12,425 bases of DNA from assembly GCA_020354275.1 (NCBI GenBank), contig CP070645.1:948065-960489 (forward strand). Direction: 5' to 3'. The translations under genes and the position numbers were made by a program. Position 1 is the first letter of the stretch. The number at the start of each line of letters is the position of its first letter. The notes under the pieces are model-generated. The model searched no databases and was not told the DNA's origin. It saw nothing but the letters and a program-made list of their open reading frames with translations. This document shows positions 1-6,853 of this stretch, piece after piece. Origin of the DNA: Dehalococcoidales bacterium (lineage in GTDB: Bacteria; Chloroflexota; Dehalococcoidia; Dehalococcoidales; UBA2162).

Positions 1-264
1 AGGTGACGGCAGCGGTTCCTCACCTTCACCCGGTCCAATGGCCTTGGTAATTATCTCTACCGGTTCTTCTCCGGGCTCTTCCGGGACAGCTTCCTCCTCC
101 TCTACTACCTCTTCCTCCTCCTCTTCTTCCTCCTCGCCGTCAATCTCCTCTTCCTCGCCGTCGATCTCCTCTTCTTCATCGGTAACCCCGTCACCGCACG
201 AAGACACCAGCAGTGATACCACCATAAGGCAACTTACTGCTATCCAAACAATCTTCTTATTCAT
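1..264 (-). CDS. Lipoprotein, N-terminal part only (SBP-like leader, body cut by window edge)
   Basis: The first 88 codons of a minus-strand gene are visible; the rest lies beyond the left edge. The protein begins MNKKIVWIAVSCLMVV and has a lipoprotein signal peptide ending at lipobox V-S-S-C, with the lipidated Cys at residue 23. Two copies of a 7-residue EEEEIDG-type repeat follow, then a run of nine Glu (44-52). The start is set by AAGGAGGGAA directly before the ATG. The signal peptide is nearly identical, also at DNA level, to that of the SBP gene at 4970-6811. After the acidic run, however, the sequence (VVEEEEAVPEEPGEEPVEII...) does not match the GKDMVVNTAGKLVE segment that all three complete paralogues carry. 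It could be a family 5 SBP with a longer linker, or a different exported protein that borrowed the same leader. Promoter and leader elements match those of the three complete SBP genes, so similar expression is inferred. Being an exported lipoprotein is well supported; its function is not. Confidence 0.8.
   Translation of the reverse strand, partial: MNKKIVWIAVSCLMVVSLLVSSCGDGVTDEEEEIDGEEEEIDGEEEEEEEEEVVEEEEAVPEEPGEEPVEIITKAIGPGEGEEPLPSP
131..172 (-). repeat. 21-bp tandem duplication in acidic linker
   Basis: Two adjacent 21-bp units (131-151 and 152-172) differ at a single base (142 versus 163). Each encodes seven residues of the EEEEIDG type in the linker just after the lipid-anchored cysteine. 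The unit is a multiple of three, so copy-number change would keep the frame. Similar 18- or 21-bp units occur at the same place in the three neighbouring genes. Confidence 0.8.
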
Positions 265-303
265 TTCCCTCCTTTTTCTCAATGTTATTGGTTAATATAT
301 ATC

Positions 304-324
304 AATCGGTCTCTCCCGAGCGTC
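304..324 (-). promoter_or_regulatory. Conserved 5' leader hairpin motif, copy 1
   Basis: The minus strand reads GACGCTCGGGAGAGACCGAT plus one T. It can fold as TCGG-(GAGAGA)-CCGA and is followed by an AT-rich TGATATAT stretch. It lies 39 nt before the ATG of the left-edge lipoprotein gene and about 95 nt inside the predicted transcript. The same 21-nt block occurs before each of the other three lipoprotein genes, while the sequence around it has diverged. Function is unknown; an RNA regulatory hairpin or protein-binding site is inferred. Confidence 0.65.
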
Positions 325-424
325 CGCCGGATGCTTTGCCAGGCATCTAAATGGCGATAGCGTTTTTATTCTCGTGATTGTTAAAGGACGAATATCTCAA
401 GGGTAAATCCAATAAGATGTGCCA

Positions 425-453
425 TTTATATACATATACGGGTCTTTTGTCAA
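425..453 (-). promoter_or_regulatory. Sigma-70-type promoter for the left-edge lipoprotein gene
   Basis: On the minus strand a perfect -35 TTGACA (448-453) is separated by 17 nt from -10 TATAAA (425-430). Transcription would start near 418, giving a leader of roughly 155 nt that contains the conserved hairpin motif. The same -35 and -10 hexamers precede the three paralogous genes. Confidence 0.75.
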
Positions 454-514
454 GTCAGTGTTGGGGAAACAATGGCTTAACAAATGGCAGGATAGTATAG
501 TGTGTATGGTACTA

Positions 515-537
515 AGTAGCCTAGAACCCAGGCTACT
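515..537. repeat. Perfect inverted repeat, 8-bp arms
   Basis: AGTAGCCT (515-522) and AGGCTACT (530-537) are perfect inverted arms around a 7-nt loop. It lies between the terminator of the SBP gene at 617-2461 and the promoter of the left-edge gene. No T-run flanks it on either strand, so it is not a typical intrinsic terminator. It could be an operator upstream of the -35 at 448-453, or a 3' hairpin from read-through RNA. It is not repeated in the other gaps. Confidence 0.4.
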
Positions 538-540
538 GGA

Positions 541-580
541 AATAAGAAAGAGGGGCCGGACTTGGTTTTCCAGCCCCTCT
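541..580 (-). terminator. Intrinsic terminator of SBP gene 1
   Basis: GC-rich arms AGAGGGGCCGG (549-559) and CCAGCCCCTCT (570-580) enclose a 10-nt loop, 37 nt after the stop codon of the 617-2461 gene. In minus-strand RNA all 11 positions pair, because position 557/572 becomes a G-U wobble; on the plus strand the same position is a C-A mismatch. This supports minus-strand use. The minus strand continues TTCTTATT after the stem. A plus-strand T5 (582-586) might also let it act in the other direction. Confidence 0.8.
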
Positions 581-616
581 GTTTTTAGACTACGGTATAC
601 AGTTGAGTAATGGCAC

Positions 617-2461
617 CTACCTGCTGAGACCGGTCATTTCCTCTCTCAGGTCAGTGTCAATCCACAGGAACTCAAACTGTGAATAAACGTTCCAGTAGCC
701 TATATAGGTCTCACCGCGCCAGCCCTTCAGCCACGGCCACCAGATGAAGTAGGTGTAATCGTTGGGCAGGTTGATGATGTAGGCCTGCTCCAGGAGGTAG
801 GGTGCCAGCGGCTTGGCCAGTTCTGCCACCTTATCCCAGTCAAGCAAGTTTTCCTGTATCTCCAGGAATGTCTCATCTAGATGCTCGTCAACGAAACCGC
901 CCTGATTCAGGGCATGGTTGGAGCGCCACTGGTCCCACTTGGTGACAGCAGAGCCCATTATCGAGCTGTAACCCATATCCTCGTAGATCTTGGTGCCCGT
1001 TAACATGGAGCTGATTACTGCGGAGGTCTTAATGTCGATGTTCATGACGACATCAAGGTTCTTCTCCCAGTAGTCCTTAATTATGGGCAACATCCCCTCA
1101 TCCGAAGCTACTACCTTGCAGGTAAAGCCATCGGGGTAGCCAGCGTCAGACAGTAACTGCTTGGCCTCTTCGGGGTAGTACCCGTAGAGCTTCTGCACTG
1201 CCTCGGGCATCTCTTCCAGCGGGGTGTACATATTGGCCAGTTCCGGAACGTTGGATATTGGCGAGCACATTAACTCGGCCTCGCCCTCATAATAGTCGTC
1301 GACTATTGCTTGGTGGTCTAAAGCGTAGTACAGCGCCTGCCTGACCCTGATGTCGTCGTAGGGCAGGTCCGGATTGGCCATATTCAACCAGATGCAGGCG
1401 TTGCCGTTAGGGTTCCACTTGTCCCAATCCAGGTCCGGGTTGGTTCTCATTATCGACTCCCAGTCGTCCTTGAGGACGCTTGGCCTGGCCTCGAGCTTAC
1501 CGGTGCGGAAGGCCGACTGGACGGTCTGGAGGTCCGGTATGATGTACCACTTGACGCCGTCGACATAGGGCAACTGGTCTTCTGGGTGTAACGGGTTAGT
1601 CTGCCAGTAGTTGGGGTTCCTTTCAAAGGTCAGCGAGCTAACAGGAATGTAGTCGGTCATCATGAATGGGCCGGTGCCGATGATTTCCTGCCACTCATCA
1701 ACGGTCCCTCCTGCCGCATCAATGGCTTCTGGAGCGACAATAAACAGGTAATCAGTGCTGGAGGCCAGTACCGCAGCCTGCCAGCCTGCAGGGATATAGG
1801 ATACTTTGACTGTCCAGTCATCGAGTGCCTCAAATGCCTTTGGGCCGTCAGTCCATTCCTTGGGATAGGTGCCGTTGAGGTAGGCCCCCGGTGTTTGGTA
1901 AGAACGCCACAGGGAGTAGGCGACATCATGGGCGGTCATCTCCCGGCCGTTTACCGGTGGCTTGTCCTGCCAGTGCACTCCCTGGCGGATGTGGTAGATT
2001 ATGGTCTCGTTATCAGGTAGCTCGTAGCTTGTGGCCAGTTCTGGCACCTCGACACTGGGTATCCATATATTGCCGAATGACATGGAGGCTTCACCGGTGC
2101 CCTGTGAACTCATTGCCCAGTTTCCACCATAGAGCTCATTCTGGGTGAGCATGAGGGCATAGCATGAGGAGTTATACCAGCCCGGTGCGGCGTCGTCCCA
2201 GCGGTAGATGTCTCCTGTTGTACTGAGGTGGTACTCACCGCCGTACCTTGGCCTTTCCACCAGTTTGCCGGCCGTATTGAGCACCATATCCTTGCCATCC
2301 ACCACCTCTTCCTCTTCCTCTTCTTCCTCCTCTTCTTCGCCGTTTACCTCTTCTTCGCCGTTTACCTCTTCTTCATCATCGATAACACCATCACCGCAGG
2401 CGGTTACCAGTAGGGATATTACCATCAGACAACTTACCAATAACCATAATAACTTCTTCAT
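617..2461 (-). CDS. ABC transporter substrate-binding lipoprotein, family 5 (SBP 1)
   Basis: This 614-residue lipoprotein should capture a solute outside the membrane and hand it to a DppBC/OppBC-type ABC importer. It has a signal peptide with lipobox V-T-A-C (Cys22), a linker with two VNGEEE repeats and eleven consecutive Glu (42-52), then the SBP_bac_5 body. Family hallmarks visible are NETIIYHIRQGVHWQDKPP near 151-169, a GTGPF...FERNPNYW block at 262-286, DDIRVRQALYYALD at 369-382 and YYPEEAKQLLSDAGYPDGF at 428-446. The C-terminus ends TDLREEMTGLSR, as in its two paralogues. AGGAG precedes the ATG by about 9 nt. It is the most diverged of the three complete copies (it has KWDQWRSNHALN where the other two have KCNQWRTDSYxNYS). 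Family 5 proteins bind peptides, nickel, sugars or opines; the substrate cannot be read here, and no cognate permease is in the window. Confidence 0.93.
   Translation of the reverse strand: MKKLLWLLVSCLMVISLLVTACGDGVIDDEEEVNGEEEVNGEEEEEEEEEEEVVDGKDMVLNTAGKLVERPRYGGEYHLSTTGDIYRWDDAAPGWYNSSCYALMLTQNELYGGNWAMSSQGTGEASMSFGNIWIPSVEVPELATSYELPDNETIIYHIRQGVHWQDKPPVNGREMTAHDVAYSLWRSYQTPGAYLNGTYPKEWTDGPKAFEALDDWTVKVSYIPAGWQAAVLASSTDYLFIVAPEAIDAAGGTVDEWQEIIGTGPFMMTDYIPVSSLTFERNPNYWQTNPLHPEDQLPYVDGVKWYIIPDLQTVQSAFRTGKLEARPSVLKDDWESIMRTNPDLDWDKWNPNGNACIWLNMANPDLPYDDIRVRQALYYALDHQAIVDDYYEGEAELMCSPISNVPELANMYTPLEEMPEAVQKLYGYYPEEAKQLLSDAGYPDGFTCKVVASDEGMLPIIKDYWEKNLDVVMNIDIKTSAVISSMLTGTKIYEDMGYSSIMGSAVTKWDQWRSNHALNQGGFVDEHLDETFLEIQENLLDWDKVAELAKPLAPYLLEQAYIINLPNDYTYFIWWPWLKGWRGETYIGYWNVYSQFEFLWIDTDLREEMTGLSR
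2330..2374 (-). repeat. 18-bp tandem repeat in SBP 1 acidic linker
   Basis: Two perfect 18-bp units (2330-2347 and 2348-2365) are followed by half a unit (2366-2374). They encode the repeated VNGEEE segments directly after the lipobox and adjoin a run of Glu codons. The unit length preserves frame. The third paralogue carries a 21-bp version of the same design, so the repeats have changed length between copies. Confidence 0.8.
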
Positions 2462-2499
2462 TTTTCACTCTCCTCTCTTTACTCTTCGGCAAATATATA

Positions 2500-2520
2500 A
2501 ATCGGTCTCTCCCGAGCGTC
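2500..2520 (-). promoter_or_regulatory. Conserved 5' leader hairpin motif, copy 2
   Basis: This block is identical over 21 nt to the copy at 304-324, including the TCGG-(GAGAGA)-CCGA hairpin. It lies 38 nt before the ATG of SBP 1, in the predicted transcript. On the minus strand it is followed by TATATAT. The flanks toward the promoter share no obvious similarity with the other leaders. Confidence 0.65.
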
Positions 2521-2604
2521 TCTACCTTATAACGTAGTATAGTGGTAAAAGTTGTTTGACCAGAGAAAATATAAGTGTTTTACTGTAGGTAAGTATATTA
2601 TAAA

Positions 2605-2632
2605 TTTATATTCTTTGTGCCTATATTGTCAA
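2605..2632 (-). promoter_or_regulatory. Sigma-70-type promoter for SBP 1
   Basis: The minus strand has -35 TTGACA (2627-2632), a 16-nt spacer and -10 TATAAA (2605-2610). The expected start near 2598 gives a leader of about 137 nt. The hexamers are the same as in the other three lipoprotein promoters; only the spacer is one nt shorter. Confidence 0.75.
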
Positions 2633-2716
2633 GTCAATTAATATAAATGCACTTTTATTTAGCATTATGGACTGTATTAATGTTATCAGGTATCTCAGGA
2701 TTGGTGATATTATCAC

Positions 2717-2751
2717 TAAAGAGGGGCCGGATTTGGCGTTCCAGCCCCTCT
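2717..2751 (-). terminator. Intrinsic terminator of SBP 2
   Basis: Arms AGAGGGGCCGG (2720-2730) and CCAGCCCCTCT (2741-2751) enclose a 10-nt loop, just after the stop codon of the 2789-4636 gene. The stem is identical to that at 549-580, including the position (2728/2743) that pairs as G-U only in minus-strand RNA. The minus-strand U-run is short (TCTTTAG), so termination may be partial. A plus-strand T5 (2753-2757) is better formed, but no plus-strand gene lies upstream. Confidence 0.7.
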
Positions 2752-2788
2752 GTTTTTACATTTGTATATACATGTGGGTTTCGGGGAC

Positions 2789-4636
2789 TTACCTGCTCAG
2801 ACCAGTAATTTCTTCCCTCAACTCCGTGTCAATCCAGAGATAGTTCACCTGGTTATAGGTATTGTAATAGCCTATAGTGATCTCACCGTGCCAGCCCTTC
2901 AGCCACGGCCAGTATAGGAAGTAGCTATAGGTTGCCGGCAGGTCAATGAAGTAAGCGTGTTCCCGCATCTTGGGCTCCATCTCCTTCATCATGGTGCACA
3001 TCATATCCCAGTCGAGCATACTGGCGTTGTATTCGACAAACCACTCGTTGAATTCCTCGTTGTTGAGCTTGCTATAGTTCATGTAGGAGTCCGTACGCCA
3101 CTGGTTGCACTTGAGGACTGCACCACTTACCCCGCCGTAGTACATATCTTCTATCCCGCCGCCCATGGTTATTGAGCTGACCACAGGACCGGTTTTAACA
3201 TCGATGTTCATGATAACATTTAGGTTTTTCTCCCAGTAATCTTTGATGATAGGTGTCAGTCCCCCATCTGTTACTGCTGAAGAAATCAGACACGTGCACT
3301 CAAAGCCATCAGGGTAGCCGGCGTCTGTCAGTAGTTGCTTGGCCTCTTCGGGGTAGTACCCGTAAAGTTTCTGAATCTCTTCAGAATATTCTTCCAGCGG
3401 AGTATACATGCAGGCATATTCCGTAAGGCCGGATATCGGGCCACATATTAACTCAGCCAGACCCTCGTAGTAGTCATCGACTATTGCTTGGTGGTCAATG
3501 GCATAGAACAGCGCCTTCCTTACTCTGATGTCGTCATAGGGCAACTCGGGCTTGTCCAGTCTCATGAATACCGCTGAAGCGCCGCCTGGCGCCCACTGGT
3601 CCCACAGCAGGTCTGGATTGGTCCTCATCAGGGACTCCCAGTCATCCTTGTTGACGCCCGGCCTTGCTTCAAGCTTACCGGTACGGAAGGCGGCCTGGGC
3701 GGTGGTAGAATCCGGGATAATCAAGAACTCGACTCCATCAATATAGGGCAACTGCTGGTCGGGATGGAGCGGGTTGTGCATCCAGTAGTTGGGGTTCCTC
3801 TCCCATGTCAGCGAGCCTGCCTGAACATAGTCGGTGAGCATGAACGGACCTGTACCCAGAGATACCTCCCAGTTAGACGCATCCCCGTATTCTTCAATTA
3901 CTTCAGGCGCGTGCATGAACACAAAGTCATTAGAGGCAAACAGTATCGGTATCTGCCAGTCTGGGGGTACCTTCATCTCTACCGTCCAGTCATCCAGTGC
4001 CTGTATGGATGTTGGGCCTCTTCCCAGGTCCTGACGGTAGGTGCCATTGAGGTAAGACCCCGAGGTGAAATATGCACGGCTCAGGTTGAAAGCGATATCA
4101 TGAGCATTGAGCTCCCTGCCGTTAGCTGGTGGTTTGTCATGGAAGTGGACGCCCTGGCGGATGTGCCAGATGATGGTTTCGTTATCAGGTACCTCGTAGC
4201 CGGTGGCCAGGAAGGGCACCTCCAGGTGCGGGAAGTAGGTACCGCCAACGGTCCCGGTAGCCTCACCGGTACCCTGGGTCATTTTGGACCAGTCACCGGT
4301 GTAAAGCTCGTCATGGGTGAGAGTAAGGAAGGTTGTCATATATGCCGGGCTGGCCGAAAGGCAATCATCAAAGCCGCGGACGTCTGTCGTCCGGGAGAGG
4401 TGATATGTCCCGCCATACCTTGGCTTCTCCACCAGCTTACCGGCGGTATTAACCACCATGTCTTTCCCTTCAGTATCTTCTTCTTCTTCTTCTTCTTCTT
4501 CTTCTTCCTCGCCGTTTACTTCTTCTTCACCGTTTACCTCTTCTTCTTCGTTGGTAACCGCATCACCACATGAAGTCACCAGCAGCGATATCACCATAAC
4601 GCAACTAACCATTAGCCAAATAATCTTCTTCATCAT
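2789..4636 (-). CDS. ABC transporter substrate-binding lipoprotein, family 5 (SBP 2)
   Basis: This 615-residue paralogue of its two neighbours is predicted to be an extracellular solute receptor anchored by a lipid. The lipobox is V-T-S-C (Cys23). The linker has two VNGEEE-type units and eleven Glu (43-53), ten of them encoded by an uninterrupted GAA run. The SBP_bac_5 body shows NETIIWHIRQGVHFHDKPP near 152-170, the GTGPF...WERNPNYW block at 261-285, DDIRVRKALFYAID at 368-381 and YYPEEAKQLLTDAGYPDGF at 427-445. The end is TELREEITGLSR. Two adjacent ATG codons follow AAGGAGGGAGA; the second (4633) aligns with the starts of the other copies and has the better spacing, so the true start may be one codon later. 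It is closer to SBP 3 than to SBP 1. No permease partner is present and the substrate is unknown. Confidence 0.93.
   Translation of the reverse strand: MMKKIIWLMVSCVMVISLLVTSCGDAVTNEEEEVNGEEEVNGEEEEEEEEEEEDTEGKDMVVNTAGKLVEKPRYGGTYHLSRTTDVRGFDDCLSASPAYMTTFLTLTHDELYTGDWSKMTQGTGEATGTVGGTYFPHLEVPFLATGYEVPDNETIIWHIRQGVHFHDKPPANGRELNAHDIAFNLSRAYFTSGSYLNGTYRQDLGRGPTSIQALDDWTVEMKVPPDWQIPILFASNDFVFMHAPEVIEEYGDASNWEVSLGTGPFMLTDYVQAGSLTWERNPNYWMHNPLHPDQQLPYIDGVEFLIIPDSTTAQAAFRTGKLEARPGVNKDDWESLMRTNPDLLWDQWAPGGASAVFMRLDKPELPYDDIRVRKALFYAIDHQAIVDDYYEGLAELICGPISGLTEYACMYTPLEEYSEEIQKLYGYYPEEAKQLLTDAGYPDGFECTCLISSAVTDGGLTPIIKDYWEKNLNVIMNIDVKTGPVVSSITMGGGIEDMYYGGVSGAVLKCNQWRTDSYMNYSKLNNEEFNEWFVEYNASMLDWDMMCTMMKEMEPKMREHAYFIDLPATYSYFLYWPWLKGWHGEITIGYYNTYNQVNYLWIDTELREEITGLSR
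4478..4507 (-). repeat. Uninterrupted (GAA)10 microsatellite within SBP 2
   Basis: Ten perfect TTC units on the plus strand (GAA on the coding strand) span 30 bp and encode ten of the eleven consecutive Glu residues in the linker. Next to it, 4508-4545 holds an imperfect pair of 18-bp units encoding VNGEEE. The neighbouring genes encode their Glu runs with mixed GAA/GAG codons, so this perfect run suggests recent slippage expansion. Its length can vary without breaking the frame. Confidence 0.9.
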
Positions 4637-4666
4637 TCTCCCTCCTTATCTATTTTGATATATGTA

Positions 4667-4687
4667 AATCGGTCTATCCCGAGCGTC
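4667..4687 (-). promoter_or_regulatory. Conserved 5' leader hairpin motif, copy 3
   Basis: This is the same 21-nt block as upstream of the other lipoprotein genes, with one change: the hairpin loop is GATAGA instead of GAGAGA. The TCGG/CCGA arms and the flanking GACGC are kept. It lies 30 nt before the first ATG of SBP 2 and is followed by TACATATAT on the minus strand. A change confined to the loop fits selection on the stem, but one substitution is weak evidence. Confidence 0.65.
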
Positions 4688-4773
4688 TGCTGGGTACGTT
4701 CCGGGGAAATTCCTAGAATAGTGACTTATATTTATAATAGCAGGAATATAAGATATACTTATAAGATATATGA

Positions 4774-4802
4774 TTTATATTTAGGTGTTGGTGATTTGTC
4801 AA
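4774..4802 (-). promoter_or_regulatory. Sigma-70-type promoter for SBP 2
   Basis: The minus strand has -35 TTGACA (4797-4802), a 17-nt spacer and -10 TATAAA (4774-4779). The expected start near 4767 gives a leader of about 131 nt. The region downstream is very AT-rich until the hairpin motif. Confidence 0.75.
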
Positions 4803-4892
4803 GAGGCTAAATAAACATTATCCGTTTTTTATGGGCAGTGCAGCATTAAGGTAGCTGATAGGTTGATAGCTTAACCTCCGGATGTGTTACAG

Positions 4893-4931
4893 ATAATAAA
4901 AAGGGGGCTGGATTCCGCTTTCCAGCCCCCT
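4893..4931 (-). terminator. Intrinsic terminator of SBP 3
   Basis: This is a perfect 11-bp stem, AGGGGGCTGGA (4902-4912) and TCCAGCCCCCT (4921-4931), with an 8-nt loop, 38 nt after the stop codon of the 4970-6811 gene. The minus strand continues TTTTATTATCT, a good U-tract. It is the clearest terminator in the window. It is related to, but not identical with, the stems after SBP 1 and SBP 2. Confidence 0.88.
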
Positions 4932-4969
4932 GGTGTTATATGCGGGGAGTATTGTGTACTTAATTTGGC

Positions 4970-6811
4970 CTACCTGGAGAGACCGGTAAGCTCCTCCCTC
5001 AGTTCGGTGTCAATCCACATATAGGTCATCTGGTTATAAGCGTTATAGTAACCAATGTTGTTTTCACCTTCCCAGCTCTTCAGCCAGGGCCACCACATGT
5101 AGTAGGAATATGGCGCCGGCAGGCGGATGGAGTTAGCCTGCGCTCGCATCCTGGGTTCCATATACTTCATCATGCCGATCAGATGGTCCCAATCGAGCAT
5201 ATTTGCTTCCCATTCAACGAACCATTCGTTAAACTCTGCATCGTCAACCATGCTGTAGTTCAGGTATGAGTCTGTACGCCACTGGTTACACTTGAGGACG
5301 ACCTCTCCCGACTCGCCGCCGTAGTACATGTCTTCGTGCTGGCCGCGCATGACTATTGAGCTGACTACCGGTGAGGTCTTGATCTCGATTTCCACATTAA
5401 CGCCGACTTTTTCCCAGTTGTCTTTGATAATGGGCAGCAGGCCTTCCGAGGCAGTGAGTACGGTGCAGTTGAAGCCGTCTGGGTAACCGGCGTCAGCCAG
5501 CAGTTCTATGGCTTCATCCGGGTAGTACCCGTAGAGCTTCTGGATATCTTCGGAGTAGTCCTCGAGTTCGGTCCACATGCCGGCAAATTCGGGAAGATGG
5601 GCTACCGGGGCGGTAATCATCTCGGCTTCACCGTTGTAGTAGTCGTCGATTATCGCCTGGTTGTCAATTGCGTAGTGCAGTGCTTGCCTTACTCTGATGT
5701 CGTCGTAGGGTAGCTCCGGTTTGTCCATCCTCCACCATATCGTGGCGCAACCTGTTGGTTGCCTTCTTATCCAGGAAAGCTCCGGGTTTGTGTATAGCAT
5801 ATCCTGCCATTCATCAGTCTCGGTGATACTCCTGGTCTCGATCTTGCCGGTGCGGAAGGCGGCCAGTGAGGTTGAGGCATCCGGTATCACGAAGATCTTT
5901 ACTCCATCGATATAGGGCAGCTGGTCTTCGGGGTGCAACGGGTTATTGCGCCAGTAGTCGGGGTTCCTTTCGAAGGTTATCGAGCTCACCGCTACATAGT
6001 CGGTCCAGGTGAAGGGCCCGGTACCGATGCTGCTTTCTACGCTGTTGGCATCGCCGTACTGCTCGACGGCCTCAGGGCACTGGATGTTTACATAGTCATT
6101 AGAGGCAAACAGTATCGGTATCTGCCGTGCCGGGGGTACCTTCATCTCCACTGTCCAGTCGTCAAGGGCTTCTATTGATGTCGGGCTCTCCCCCCTGTCC
6201 TGCCGGTAGGTGTTGAAGAGGTATGCTCCCTCGGTCCAGTATGCTCGCCTGAGGTTAAAAACAATGTCGTGGGCGTTCAATTCGCGCCCGTTGGCCGGTG
6301 GCCTGTCCTGGAAGTGGACTCCCTGTCGGATGTGCCAGATAATGGTCTCGTCATCGGGCATCTCGTAGCCCGTAGCCAGGCACGGTACTTCAAGGTGCGG
6401 GAAGTAAGGTCCGTAGACCATGGTATAGCCTGCCTCACCAGTACCCTGGGATCCTTTATACCAGTCACCGGTATAAAGTTCATCATGGGTGAGGTTGAGG
6501 GTATAAGTCATATACTGCGGGCTGGCGGGGAGAACGTCATCAAAACCACGGATGTCTGAAGTACGGGCTAGGTGGTATTCGCCGCCGTACCTCGGTCTCT
6601 CCACCAGTTTACCGGCGGTATTGACCACCATGTCTTTGCCCTCATCCACCACCTCTTCCTCTTCTTCCTCCTCCTCTTCCTCCCCGTTGATATCCTCTTC
6701 CTCCCCGTTGATATCCTCTTCCTCGTCGGTAACACCGTCGCCGCATGAAGTAATGAGCAGCGATACCACCATAAGGCAGCTTACTGCTATCCAAACAATC
6801 TTCTTATTCAT
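4970..6811 (-). CDS. ABC transporter substrate-binding lipoprotein, family 5 (SBP 3)
   Basis: This 613-residue paralogue of SBP 1 and SBP 2 is predicted to be a lipid-anchored solute receptor on the outer face of the membrane. The lipobox is I-T-S-C (Cys23). The linker has two EEEDING units (21-bp DNA repeats) and ten Glu (44-53). The SBP_bac_5 body shows DETIIWHIRQGVHFQDRPP near 154-172, the GTGPF...FERNPDYW block at 263-287, DDIRVRQALHYAID at 370-383 and YYPDEAIELLADAGYPDGF at 429-447. The C-terminus is TELREELTGLSR. AAGGAAGGAA lies directly before the ATG. The first 20 or so codons are almost identical at DNA level to those of the left-edge gene, although the two proteins part after the linker. 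It is transcribed divergently from the permease gene at 7136. Substrate unknown; no importer permease in view. Confidence 0.93.
   Translation of the reverse strand: MNKKIVWIAVSCLMVVSLLITSCGDGVTDEEEDINGEEEDINGEEEEEEEEEEVVDEGKDMVVNTAGKLVERPRYGGEYHLARTSDIRGFDDVLPASPQYMTYTLNLTHDELYTGDWYKGSQGTGEAGYTMVYGPYFPHLEVPCLATGYEMPDDETIIWHIRQGVHFQDRPPANGRELNAHDIVFNLRRAYWTEGAYLFNTYRQDRGESPTSIEALDDWTVEMKVPPARQIPILFASNDYVNIQCPEAVEQYGDANSVESSIGTGPFTWTDYVAVSSITFERNPDYWRNNPLHPEDQLPYIDGVKIFVIPDASTSLAAFRTGKIETRSITETDEWQDMLYTNPELSWIRRQPTGCATIWWRMDKPELPYDDIRVRQALHYAIDNQAIIDDYYNGEAEMITAPVAHLPEFAGMWTELEDYSEDIQKLYGYYPDEAIELLADAGYPDGFNCTVLTASEGLLPIIKDNWEKVGVNVEIEIKTSPVVSSIVMRGQHEDMYYGGESGEVVLKCNQWRTDSYLNYSMVDDAEFNEWFVEWEANMLDWDHLIGMMKYMEPRMRAQANSIRLPAPYSYYMWWPWLKSWEGENNIGYYNAYNQMTYMWIDTELREELTGLSR
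6673..6724 (-). repeat. 21-bp tandem repeat in SBP 3 acidic linker
   Basis: Two perfect 21-bp units (6673-6693 and 6694-6714) plus a 10-bp partial copy (6715-6724) encode the EEEDING repeats after the lipobox. The perfect identity of the units points to recent duplication. Frame is preserved. Confidence 0.85.
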
Positions 6812-6853
6812 TTCCTTCCTTTCTATATTTGTGTTACTTAATTAATGTATATA

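Noticed and set aside
38..295. Serine-rich open frame on the plus strand
   Set aside because: It is the antisense reading of the lipoprotein's Glu-codon run. The same artefact appears at 2208-2537, 4458-4658 and 6552-6845. There is no ribosome binding site, and the minus-strand gene is clear.
304..324. Glycine riboswitch, suggested by GGGAGAGACC in the leader motif
   Set aside because: The rest of the aptamer core (the GCCGAAGG-type segment and the closing CUCUCAGGCAAAAGGAC-type segment) is absent in all four leaders.
419..610. A 63-codon plus-strand open frame in the intergenic region
   Set aside because: It overlaps the promoter of the left-edge gene and the terminator of SBP 1, has no ribosome binding site, and has no counterpart in the other gaps.
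2704..2716. Small palindrome GTGATA-T-TATCAC
   Set aside because: Only 6-bp AT-rich arms with a 1-nt centre, no counterpart at the other promoters, and about 70 bp upstream of the -35. It is easily due to chance.
3764..4573. A 269-codon open frame on the plus strand
   Set aside because: It is fully antisense to SBP 2, has no recognisable domain, and has a phenylalanine run that is just the antisense of the GAA repeat. SBP 3 has only short open frames at the corresponding place (5933-6178 and 6269-6559).
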